This document shows, piece by piece, positions 1 through 6,563 of a stretch of 6,622 bases of DNA (position 1 is the stretch's first letter; each line of letters begins with the position of its first letter). The notes beneath the pieces were generated by a model, which saw nothing but the letters and a program-made list of their open reading frames with translations, searched no databases and was not told where the DNA came from. The stretch is taken from contig JANYFQ010000190.1 of assembly GCA_025362615.1 (NCBI GenBank), positions 1 to 6,622 on the forward strand. Reading direction: 5' to 3'. Source of the DNA: Hymenobacter sp. Lineage in GTDB: Bacteria > Bacteroidota > Bacteroidia > Cytophagales > Hymenobacteraceae. The position numbers and the translations under genes were made by a program.

Positions 1-3000
1 CCGCTCACCATCAGCGGCATCGGCACGACGGGCGACTTTGCCGTGAGCGGGGCCGTGCCCACCACCGTGGCCAGCGGCGGCGGCACGGCCACGGTGAGCG
101 TCACGTTCACGCCCACGGCCACGGGCAGCCGCACCGGCACGTTGGTTATTGCCTCCAATGCCGGGGGCGGCTCCAACACCTACACGGTGAACCTGGGCGG
201 CACCGGGCTGATGGCCTCGCCTTTGCAGCCCACCATCACGAGCTTCACGCCTGCGAGCGGGCCGGTGGGCACGGTGGTTAGCATTGCCGGTACCAACCTG
301 ACGGGGGCCACGGCCATCACCTTCAGCGGCAGCAGCGGCAACGTGGTGACGACGGGCTTTACGGTGGTCAGCCCGACGAGTATCACCGGCGTGGTGGTGC
401 CGGCCGGGGCCATCACCGGCACCCTGACCGTGACCACGCCCGCCGGCACGAGCGCGGCCAGCGCGGGGAGCTTCTCGGTCACGCCCAGCCTGAGCAACTT
501 GGTGCTGAGCGCCGGGGCCATCAGCCCGGCCTTTGCCGGCGGCACCACCGCCTACACCCTCACCGTGCCGGCCACGACGACCACGACGACCGTGACGCCG
601 ACCAACGCCCAGACCGCCGGCGGCGCCCTCACGGTGAACGGCACGGCCGTGGCCAGCGGCGCGGTCTCGGGGCCCCTTGCCCTGAGCCCCGGCACCAATA
701 CCCTGACCGTGGTGGTGAACCCGGCCGGGGCGGGCACGGCCACGACCTACACCGTGACGGTGACGCGCACTTCCTGCGTGGTGACGGCACTGGCCCAAAA
801 CGTGAGCGTGGCACTGGACGCCAGCGGCAACGCCAGCACGACGGCCGCCGCCGTGAACAACGGCAGCAGCAGCACCTGCGGGGCGGTGAGCCTAAGTCTT
901 TCACAGACGGCCTTTACCTGCGCCAACGTGGGCACGCCGGTGCCGGTGACGCTGACCGTGACCGATGGCTTCGGCGGCTCGGCCACGGCCAATGCCACCG
1001 TGACGGTGACCGACGGGCTGGCCCCGACGGCCGTGGCCCAGAACCTGAGCGTGCAGCTCGGGGCCAACGGCACAGTTGCCATCACGGCGGCCCAGGTGAA
1101 CAACGGCAGCAGCGACAACTGCACGGCCGCTGGCAGCCTCACGCTGGCCGTGTCGCCGAGCAGCTTCGGCTGCGCCAACGTGGGGGCCAACCCCGTGACG
1201 TTGACCGTGACCGACGCCCGCGGCAACGCCAGCACGGCCACGGCCACCGTGACCGTGGCGGCCCCGCCCACGGCCACGCTCACCGGCCTGAGCCCCAACC
1301 CGGCCCCGGCGGGCACGACGGTGACGGCCACGGGCACGAACCTGAGCGGGGCCACGGCCCTGACGGTGAACGGCGCATCGGCCACCATCAGCGGGCTGTC
1401 GGCCACGGGCTTCACCTTTGTGGTGCCAGCCGGGGCGGCGGTCACGGGCAACGTGGTGGTGACAGCCCCGTGCAGCCAGAGCGTGACGCGGGCCTTCGCC
1501 ACGGCCTACCCCGACCTGACCATCAGCACCGGCACCCTGGCCAGCCCTGTTATCGTGCCTGCGGGCACCTACGGCACTATCACGGTGACGGGCACGGGCG
1601 TGGCTCAATTTGCGGGGGCGGTGGTGGCCACCACGGCCGTGGTGGTGAACGGCGTGCTGCTCACCGACTGCCTCGCGCCACTGACCGGCTCCGGCAGCTT
1701 CACGCTCAACGCCGGGGCCACGCTGGGCATCTGCGACTCCAATGGCATTGCCATCAGCGGGGCCAGCGGGGCGGTGCAAATCAGCACCCGCAGCTTCTCG
1801 ACGGATGCGACGTATATATACAACGGCACCCAGGCCCAGAGCACGGGCACGGGCCTGCCCGCCACGGTGCGGGCGTTGACCATCGACAACCCGGCCACTG
1901 TGGGCCTGAGCGCGCCCGTGGCCATCGCCCAAACCCTGACCCTGGCCAACAGCGGCAACCTGCTGCTGAACCTGAACCCGCTCACGCTGCGCTCCGACGC
2001 CGGCGGCACGGCCCTGGTGGTGAACAGTGGTACGGGCGTTGTCACGGGCGGCACGGCCACCGTGCAGCGCTACCTGACCACCACCAACCCGAGCCTAGGC
2101 TATCGCCACTACAGCAGCCCGGTGAGCGGCAACACGCTCAGCGACCTGGCCACGGGCACGTTCACGCCCGTCTTCAGCGCGGCCTACAACACCCGCGCCA
2201 CGGCCCACCCGGCCGCCGGCTTCCCCACGGTGCTCGGTTACGACCAGGCCCGCCTGAGCGCCGCCACGGCCAGCCCCTACACGGGCTTCGACAAGGGCTG
2301 GTTCTCGCCCGCGGCGACGGACGCCATGGGCGCGGCCCGCGGCTACGCCGCGCAGCTGCGGGGCACGGAGCTGGTGGACTTCACCGGCACGCTGCGCACG
2401 GGCGACTACGCCCGCGCCCTGCCCCGCGCCGCCGGCACGGCGGGCGGCGAGGGCCTGCACCTGGTGGGCAACCCCTACCCGGCCCCCATCGACTGGAACC
2501 TGGTGACGGCCGCCGACCGGCCGGGCGTGGACGCGGCGTTTTACGTGTTTGAAAGCAGCAGCCAATACGGCGGGGCCTACCGCTCGGCGGTGAACGGCGT
2601 GGGCAGCAGCAGCTACATCGGCAGCAGCCAGGGCTTCTTCGTGCGCGTCACGCCGGGGCAGGCCGCGGGCACGCTCACTTTCAAGAACGCGCACCGCCTG
2701 ACGGACTACGCCCAGCAAGTAGCCGTGCGGCGCGGGGCGGCCGACGCCCGCCCGCTGGTGCAGCTCGCGCTGGCCGGGTCCGGCGCGGCCGATAACCTGT
2801 ACGTGTACGCCGAAGCCGGCGCAACCCCCGGCGTGGACGCGCAGTACGACGCGGCCAAGCTGGCCAACCCCAGCGGGCTGAACCTGGCGGCGCTCGCCGC
2901 CACGGGCGAGGCCCTGGCCATCGATGGCCGCCCGGCGTTTGCCGCCGCCACCCTCATTCCACTCAACGTGCAAGTGCCCGCCGCTGGCACCTACAACCTG

Positions 3001-3426
3001 ACGGCCGCCGCACTGGCGAACCTGCCGGCCACCACGGCCGTGACCCTGACCGACGCCCTGACGGGCCAGACCACCGACCTGCGCCGCACGGCCCGCTACG
3101 CCTTCACGGCCGCGGCGGCAGCTCCGGCCGTGGGCCGCTTCTTTCTTAACCTGGCCCCGGCGGGCGCATTGGCCACGGCGGGTGCAGCGCTAACTGAGCA
3201 GGTGCAGGTGTACCCCAACCCGGCCCGCAGCAGCTTCGCACTGCTGCTGCCGGCGGGCACGGCCGCCACTCCGGCCACGCTGGTAAACAGCCTGGGCCAA
3301 ACGGTGCGCACGCTAACCGCCACGGCCGCTACCACAGTGGACGTGGCCGGGCTAGCGGCGGGCGTGTACACGCTGCGCCTCACGCTGGCCGGCCAGCCCG
3401 TGACCATGCGCGTGGTGGTGGAATAA
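1..3426 (+). CDS. Large secreted multidomain surface protein with T9SS type A sorting domain (5' partial)
   Basis: The frame is open from base 1 to the TAA at 3424-3426, giving 1141 residues. The first residues (PLTISGIGTTGDFAVSG) already lie inside a domain, so the true start and signal peptide are upstream and the GTG at 43 is not the start. Domains read by eye, in order: choice-of-anchor-D/HYDIN-like module (1-207, ending GGTGL); IPT/TIG (229-480); cadherin-like beta-sandwich (484-768, opening LSNLVLSAG); two HYR-like copies (793-1008, 1036-1257); second IPT/TIG (1267-1500); beta-helix-like region (about 1504-2070); then a region with RYLTTTNPSLGYRHYSSPVSG-like, GNPYPAPIDW and SQGFFVRV motifs typical of Bacteroidota T9SS cargo; and a C-terminal sorting domain (3202-3423). 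No catalytic motif was recognised. The likely role is an adhesin, matrix or structural protein, exported by Sec, moved across the outer membrane by T9SS and anchored or released. Composition is strongly Ala/Thr/Gly/Val. The family call is firm; the exact function is unknown. Confidence 0.93.
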   Translation, partial: PLTISGIGTTGDFAVSGAVPTTVASGGGTATVSVTFTPTATGSRTGTLVIASNAGGGSNTYTVNLGGTGLMASPLQPTITSFTPASGPVGTVVSIAGTNLTGATAITFSGSSGNVVTTGFTVVSPTSITGVVVPAGAITGTLTVTTPAGTSAASAGSFSVTPSLSNLVLSAGAISPAFAGGTTAYTLTVPATTTTTTVTPTNAQTAGGALTVNGTAVASGAVSGPLALSPGTNTLTVVVNPAGAGTATTYTVTVTRTSCVVTALAQNVSVALDASGNASTTAAAVNNGSSSTCGAVSLSLSQTAFTCANVGTPVPVTLTVTDGFGGSATANATVTVTDGLAPTAVAQNLSVQLGANGTVAITAAQVNNGSSDNCTAAGSLTLAVSPSSFGCANVGANPVTLTVTDARGNASTATATVTVAAPPTATLTGLSPNPAPAGTTVTATGTNLSGATALTVNGASATISGLSATGFTFVVPAGAAVTGNVVVTAPCSQSVTRAFATAYPDLTISTGTLASPVIVPAGTYGTITVTGTGVAQFAGAVVATTAVVVNGVLLTDCLAPLTGSGSFTLNAGATLGICDSNGIAISGASGAVQISTRSFSTDATYIYNGTQAQSTGTGLPATVRALTIDNPATVGLSAPVAIAQTLTLANSGNLLLNLNPLTLRSDAGGTALVVNSGTGVVTGGTATVQRYLTTTNPSLGYRHYSSPVSGNTLSDLATGTFTPVFSAAYNTRATAHPAAGFPTVLGYDQARLSAATASPYTGFDKGWFSPAATDAMGAARGYAAQLRGTELVDFTGTLRTGDYARALPRAAGTAGGEGLHLVGNPYPAPIDWNLVTAADRPGVDAAFYVFESSSQYGGAYRSAVNGVGSSSYIGSSQGFFVRVTPGQAAGTLTFKNAHRLTDYAQQVAVRRGAADARPLVQLALAGSGAADNLYVYAEAGATPGVDAQYDAAKLANPSGLNLAALAATGEALAIDGRPAFAAATLIPLNVQVPAAGTYNLTAAALANLPATTAVTLTDALTGQTTDLRRTARYAFTAAAAAPAVGRFFLNLAPAGALATAGAALTEQVQVYPNPARSSFALLLPAGTAATPATLVNSLGQTVRTLTATAATTVDVAGLAAGVYTLRLTLAGQPVTMRVVVE
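793..1257 (+). repeat. Two tandem HYR-like protein modules inside the surface protein
   Basis: The modules at 793-1008 and 1036-1257 encode near-copies that both contain AQN-[VL]-SV near the start, AA-x-VNNGSS in the middle, CANVG, then VTLTVTD and a closing ATVTV. The period is about 243 bases. Each copy carries a cysteine soon after NNGSS (in STC and DNC) and another in CANVG, at matching positions, which would suit an intra-domain disulfide in an exported protein. They probably act as extracellular beta-sandwich spacers or adhesion modules. The assignment to the HYR family is from motif resemblance and may differ in a profile search. Confidence 0.7.
3202..3423 (+). other. T9SS type A C-terminal sorting domain (protein segment)
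   Basis: The last 74 residues start VQVYPNPARSSF, the classic YPNP motif of the Bacteroidota sorting domain. They continue through LVNSLGQTVRTL and LAAGVYTLRL and end at the stop with VTMRVVVE, matching the usual order Y-P-N-P / x-G-x-x-V / L-x-x-G-x-Y-x-L / K-or-R-x-x-x. This segment is recognised by the T9SS translocon and is typically cleaved when the cargo is attached or released. Its presence means the organism should encode a T9SS elsewhere. Confidence 0.93.
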
Positions 3427-3451
3427 GCCCCTGCCCGCCCCGGCGGGATAA

Positions 3452-3487
3452 AGAGCCCGGCACTTCTGGAAGGAGGTGCCGGGCTTT
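3452..3487 (+). terminator. Probable intrinsic terminator of the surface-protein gene
   Basis: A perfect 10-bp inverted repeat, AGCCCGGCAC (3454-3463) and GTGCCGGGCT (3476-3485), is extended by one G-U and one A-U pair and closes a 12-base loop. It begins 25 bases after the stop codon of the surface-protein gene. The T-tract after the stem is short (CTTT, then GCGTTT), so termination strength is uncertain. A smaller GC hairpin precedes it (CCCGC 3434-3438, GCGGG 3443-3447). The position between two same-strand genes supports a transcription boundary. Confidence 0.75.
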
Positions 3488-3496
3488 GCGTTTCAG

Positions 3497-3544
3497 ACGG
3501 TCGGGCTGCACGCCGCTTGCTGCGCGAAACGGCAGCGTGACCGT
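3497..3544. other. Imperfect dyad in the spacer upstream of the kinase promoter
   Basis: ACGGTC (3497-3502) and GACCGT (3539-3544) are perfect inverted arms. They enclose a second, weaker pair, GCCG (3512-3515) and CGGC (3530-3533), flanked by further partial complementarity. The dyad lies just after the terminator and about 57 bases upstream of the putative -33 position of the kinase promoter. It could be a regulator-binding site, a second RNA hairpin acting on read-through transcripts, or chance in GC-rich DNA. I see no gene in the 210-base spacer 3427-3636. Confidence 0.25.
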
Positions 3545-3601
3545 TCCACCTTGGGCGCTTGCTTCTGCGTGGCTACCTGGCCGGTGCAGTGAAAAGTCGG
3601 A

Positions 3602-3632
3602 TTCGCCACTGCCGCTTAGTATCCTATATTTG
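3602..3632 (+). promoter_or_regulatory. Bacteroidota-type promoter of the sensor kinase gene
   Basis: TATATTTG at 3625-3632 is an exact match to the Bacteroidota -7 consensus TAnnTTTG. Twenty bases upstream, TTC at 3602-3604 sits where the -33 TTG is expected and matches two of three bases. The box ends only four bases before the ATG at 3637, so transcription would begin at or within a few bases of the start codon, leaving no room for a leader or ribosome binding site. The exact -7 match and local AT-rich stretch in otherwise GC-rich DNA support the call; the weak -33 lowers it. Confidence 0.68.
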
Positions 3633-3636
3633 TGGG

Positions 3637-5607
3637 ATGAGAAAGGCAGGAAGCCGGTGGGGAAGATGGACGGTGCTGGGGGCAATGGCCGGGGCATTGG
3701 CCGGGCTGGCCCCGGCCAGTGCCCGCCCGCCCGTGGCCGCCCCCATCGACAGCCTCACCGCGCCCGACTTCGACCGCTGGCCCCGCCCCGTGCGCGACGG
3801 CTTGTTTCGGCGGATTACCCCGGCCGGCCGGGCCCGGCTGGAACAGCAGAGCCGGCCCGGCCAGCCCGTCCTGGGGCGCATCATCGCCCTGAAGCAGGTG
3901 GCCCGCCTCGACAACGACGACCGCCACAACGGGCTGGCCGTGCAGCACCTGCTCAGCGGCTACCAGCTGCTCGAAGCCCACCCCGACAGCACCCGCCTGA
4001 CCGACTACGCCTTGGCCCTGAGCTGGAACTACAATATGCTGGGCCAGGCCCGCGAAACCCGGCAGTTTGCCGAGGCCGCCCGCCGCTACGCCGGCCCCCG
4101 CGCCGAACCCTTGCTGCTGGCCCGCATCTACAACGCCCTGGCCGGAGGGGCCGGGCTGGCCCACGACTACCGGGGCGAGCTGAGCGGCTACCGGCGGGCA
4201 GCGGGCGAGATGCTCAGGATTGGCCACCGCCAGTACACGGCCCTGTACCTGGGCAACCTCATCCAGCCCTACCTCAACCTGCACCGCTACCGCGAAGCCC
4301 GGCAGGTGCTGGATTCGGCCTTGCTTATCCGGCCCTACTTCAAGCAGCCCGACTACTACATCATGTCGGACGAGGCCGAGCTGCTCTACCACGAAGGGCG
4401 CTACGCCGAGGCCGTGCAGCGGGTGCGGGCCATTCAGCACTACACGGCGGGCTACAAAGACTACTACCTGCTGGCCGATGCCCTGCGCGTGCTGGGGCCG
4501 GCCCTGAGCAAGCTGGGCCGCTACCGCGAAGCCTTCGCCGCCCAGCAGCGCCTGACCGAAATCACCGACAGCCTCTACCAAAGCGCGTCCATCGGCCGGA
4601 TGCAGGAGATGCAGGCCCTCTACGAAACCCAGCGGCAGCAAACCCAGCTCGCGCAGCAGCAGCAGCGCATTGGGGGCCTCACGGCGGCCGGGCAAGTGCG
4701 CGAGGCCAACCTGCGCCGCCGCACCAGCCTGCTGTGGGCGGCGTTTGCAGTCGTCGGGCTGCTCGCGGCCCTGGCGGCGGTGCTCTACAACCGCAGCCGC
4801 CTCCGGCAGCGGGCCAATGCCTTGCTCAACGACCAGAAAAACGCCCTGGCCGTAGCCGCCGGCAAGCTCCAGACCCTGAACGCCACCAAAGACCGGCTCT
4901 TTGCCCTGGTGGCCCACGACCTGCGCAACCCCCTGGCCGCCCTCACCGGCATCCAGACCCTAGTGCGGCGCTACGTGCGGCGCGGCGAGCCCGAGCGCCT
5001 GGTGGAACTGGGCGACCACCTCGAACAAACCGCCCACACCCTGCACGGGGTGCTCGACAACGTGCTGGGCTGGGCCATCAGCCAGCGCGGCGAGCTGGAG
5101 CCGCGCCCCGAGCCGCTGGACGTGGCCCTGCTGGTGCAGGAGGCCGCCGCTATCGGCCAACTGCACGCCACTGTGCAGGACATTGACCTGCAAGTGCGCG
5201 TGGCCCCCAGCCTGCCCCTCACCACCGACCAGCAGATGCTGCGGACCCTACTGCGCAACCTGCTGGGCAACGCCCTGAAGTTTACCCCGGCCGGCGGGCA
5301 AGTCACGCTGACGGCCGAGGCCACCGAAACCACCCTGTGGGTGCGGGTGGCCGACAGCGGGCCGGGCTTTTCGGCCGCCGCTGCGGCGGCCTGGGCCGCC
5401 GCCGAAGTAGCCCCCCGCACCCCCGATGCCAGCGGGCGCAGCGGGCAGGGCCTGGGGCTGGTGGTGTGCCGCGCCTTTGTGCGCCAGCTGGGCGGCACCC
5501 TGAGCTGGCGCAACCGCCCCGAAGGCGGGGCCGAGGTACTGTTGGCGCTGCCGGTGGCGGCGCCAATGGAATGGGCTGCCACCGAAATGGTTCGCCAGCA
5601 TACGTAG
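3637..5607 (+). CDS. Membrane sensor histidine kinase with periplasmic TPR domain
   Basis: A 656-residue kinase. The ATG at 3637 is chosen because it follows the promoter box and gives a full signal peptide: basic residues R2, K3, R7, R10, a hydrophobic core at about 11-25 and an ASA site at 27-29. The upstream TTG at 3559 would lie before the promoter. Residues about 80-315 are helical TPR-like repeats with HRYREA, GRYAEA and GRYREA motifs at 216, 254 and 294. A Gln-rich coiled coil (about 321-348, containing LYETQRQQ) precedes one membrane helix (about 364-384). The cytoplasmic part has HisKA with phospho-acceptor His427 in AHDLRNP, N box with Asn545 in RNLLGNALKF, G1 with Asp573 in DSGPGF and G2 GQGLGL from 603, so all catalytic motifs are present. 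The ATP lid is alanine-rich with no clear F box. There is no receiver or DNA-binding domain. The regulator 38 bases downstream is its likely partner. The signal sensed is unknown. Confidence 0.93.
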   Translation: MRKAGSRWGRWTVLGAMAGALAGLAPASARPPVAAPIDSLTAPDFDRWPRPVRDGLFRRITPAGRARLEQQSRPGQPVLGRIIALKQVARLDNDDRHNGLAVQHLLSGYQLLEAHPDSTRLTDYALALSWNYNMLGQARETRQFAEAARRYAGPRAEPLLLARIYNALAGGAGLAHDYRGELSGYRRAAGEMLRIGHRQYTALYLGNLIQPYLNLHRYREARQVLDSALLIRPYFKQPDYYIMSDEAELLYHEGRYAEAVQRVRAIQHYTAGYKDYYLLADALRVLGPALSKLGRYREAFAAQQRLTEITDSLYQSASIGRMQEMQALYETQRQQTQLAQQQQRIGGLTAAGQVREANLRRRTSLLWAAFAVVGLLAALAAVLYNRSRLRQRANALLNDQKNALAVAAGKLQTLNATKDRLFALVAHDLRNPLAALTGIQTLVRRYVRRGEPERLVELGDHLEQTAHTLHGVLDNVLGWAISQRGELEPRPEPLDVALLVQEAAAIGQLHATVQDIDLQVRVAPSLPLTTDQQMLRTLLRNLLGNALKFTPAGGQVTLTAEATETTLWVRVADSGPGFSAAAAAAWAAAEVAPRTPDASGRSGQGLGLVVCRAFVRQLGGTLSWRNRPEGGAEVLLALPVAAPMEWAATEMVRQHT

Positions 5608-5621
5608 GCTGCCGCCCCCCT

Positions 5622-5628
5622 TACTTTG
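5622..5628 (+). promoter_or_regulatory. Possible internal promoter ahead of the response regulator
   Basis: TACTTTG lies in the 38-base gap between the kinase stop and the regulator ATG, 17 bases before that ATG. It resembles the -7 box TAnnTTTG but has one base fewer between TA and TTTG. No TTG is present at the expected -33 spacing. It may let the regulator be expressed apart from the kinase, or be a chance match, with the pair simply cotranscribed. No strong Shine-Dalgarno is visible; only GAGG at 5630-5633, 12 bases before the ATG. Confidence 0.35.
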
Positions 5629-5645
5629 TGAGGCGAACCCCGGCC

Positions 5646-6413
5646 ATGAGCATCATCCAAACCCTGATTGTCGAAGACGAGCGCCTGTACGGCGACTTGC
5701 TCTGCGAATACCTCGAAGCCCTGGGCCACGACGTGCTGGGGCCGGTGGCCTCGGCCGCCGAAGGCCTGGCCCTGTTTGCGGCCCTCAGGCCCGATTTGGT
5801 GCTGCTCGACATTGGCCTGCGCGGGCCGCTGGATGGCGTGGAGCTGGCCGGGCAGCTGCTCCGGCAGCGGCCGGTGCCGCTCATCTTCATCACGGCGTTT
5901 GCCGACCGAACCACCTTCGAGCGGGCGCGGGCCGTGGGGCCGGCCGCTTTCATCACCAAGCCGTTTGAGGCGGCCACCGTGCGAAATGCTGTCGAGCTGG
6001 CCTTGTTCAACTTTGCCAGCGCGGCTGCGACTCCTGCTCCGGCCGCCCCGCCGCTGCCCTGGGCCCAGGATATGCTGCTGGGCGAGGCCTTTTTCCTCAA
6101 AGACAAAGCCGGCCTGACGAAAATACCCTGCCCCGAGGTGCTGTATGTGGAAGCGGGTGATAAATACTGCGTACTAATGCGGGCCAACGGCTCCAGGCAC
6201 ACCCTGCGCATGAGTTTGCGCGAGGTGGCCGAGACGCTGGCCGCTCACGGCTTCGTGCAGGTACACCGTTCGTTCGTCATCAACGCCCGGCACCTGGAGG
6301 CCGTCGACCCGGTGGGCTTCACCCTGCGGGTGGGCCGCCACACCCTGCCCCTGGGCCGCTCTTACAAAGACGACCTGCTGCGCCGCCTGACGTTGCTGGG
6401 CGAGGGGACGTGA
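5646..6413 (+). CDS. LytTR-family two-component response regulator
   Basis: A 255-residue cytoplasmic regulator. Residues about 5-118 are a receiver domain: acidic pair E10/D11 in VEDE, phospho-acceptor Asp55 in VLLDIGLRG, switch residue Thr83 in FITAF and Lys105 in ITKPF, so every conserved residue needed for phosphorylation is present. An Ala/Pro-rich linker follows (about 121-140). Residues about 149-250 form a LytTR DNA-binding domain, with FLKD, LYVEAGDKYC, LREVAETL, VQVHRSFVIN (His207, Arg208) and LPLGRSYKDDLL as recognisable family motifs. Length is typical for the LytR/AlgR type. The ATG at 5646 gives a receiver domain of normal start. The kinase immediately upstream is the probable phosphodonor. 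Target promoters cannot be read from this window; LytTR proteins usually bind imperfect direct repeats of about 9 bp. Confidence 0.95.
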   Translation: MSIIQTLIVEDERLYGDLLCEYLEALGHDVLGPVASAAEGLALFAALRPDLVLLDIGLRGPLDGVELAGQLLRQRPVPLIFITAFADRTTFERARAVGPAAFITKPFEAATVRNAVELALFNFASAAATPAPAAPPLPWAQDMLLGEAFFLKDKAGLTKIPCPEVLYVEAGDKYCVLMRANGSRHTLRMSLREVAETLAAHGFVQVHRSFVINARHLEAVDPVGFTLRVGRHTLPLGRSYKDDLLRRLTLLGEGT

Positions 6414-6420
6414 AGAATCT

Positions 6421-6469
6421 GCGTGCGGCATGGGACGTGAGATGTGGGGCGTGAGATGTGAGGTATGCA
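6421..6469. repeat. Degenerate heptanucleotide tandem repeat tract
   Basis: Seven consecutive 7-base units fit RYRTGNR: GCGTGCG, GCATGGG, ACGTGAG, ATGTGGG, GCGTGAG, ATGTGAG, GTATGCA. The best part is a 14-base direct repeat, 6432-6445 against 6446-6459, with one mismatch. GGGACGTGA at 6432-6440 also matches 6405-6413, which contains the last two codons and stop of the response regulator. The opposite strand reads as CTCACAT/CTCACGC-type units. Such intergenic heptad tracts are simple-sequence repeats that often vary in copy number. The function here is unknown. Confidence 0.7.
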
Positions 6470-6482
6470 GCACGCTCACGCC
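6448..6482 (+). terminator. Weak hairpin after the response regulator, possible terminator
   Basis: GGCGTGAG (6448-6455) and CTCACGCC (6475-6482) form a perfect 8-bp inverted repeat around a 19-base loop, 34 bases after the regulator stop. There is no T-tract after it and the left arm is part of the heptad repeat, so it may be incidental. No better terminator is visible in 6414-6622. Confidence 0.25.
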
Positions 6483-6532
6483 GCCCCTGCCGACGCCGGA
6501 CCCCCGAATGCCGACGCTGGCGGACATTGTGC

Positions 6533-6563
6533 TTGCCCAAGGTGCTGAAGTCGTGTAGTTTTG
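6533..6563 (+). promoter_or_regulatory. Bacteroidota-type promoter for a gene beyond the right edge
   Basis: TAGTTTTG at 6556-6563 matches the -7 consensus TAnnTTTG exactly, and TTG at 6533-6535 lies 20 bases upstream, the expected spacing for the -33 box. Transcription would start near 6567-6570 on the + strand. No ATG follows before 6622, so the window ends within an untranslated leader of at least about 50 bases. The downstream gene is not seen. Confidence 0.68.

Noticed and set aside
1813..1820. TATATATA stretch that could look like a promoter
   Set aside because: It is inside the surface-protein frame (encoding part of TYIYNG), lacks TTTG, and no gene starts after it.
901..1932. Long - strand open frame opposite the surface protein
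   Set aside because: Its composition is dominated by Gly, Arg, His and Ala with no motif; the + strand frame shows clear domain repeats.
3616..4917. Long open frame on the - strand opposite the kinase
   Set aside because: It lies antisense to a kinase with intact motifs. GC-rich codons keep antisense frames open, and its translation has a biased Gly/Val/Gln composition with no recognisable domain.
3486..5186. Long alternative + frame overlapping the kinase
   Set aside because: The translation is Arg/Pro/Ala-rich low complexity, typical of an out-of-frame reading of GC-rich DNA, and the kinase frame explains the region.
6421..6469. CRISPR-like array
   Set aside because: Units are 7 bases, directly abutting and degenerate, with no spacers; they fit a simple tandem repeat.
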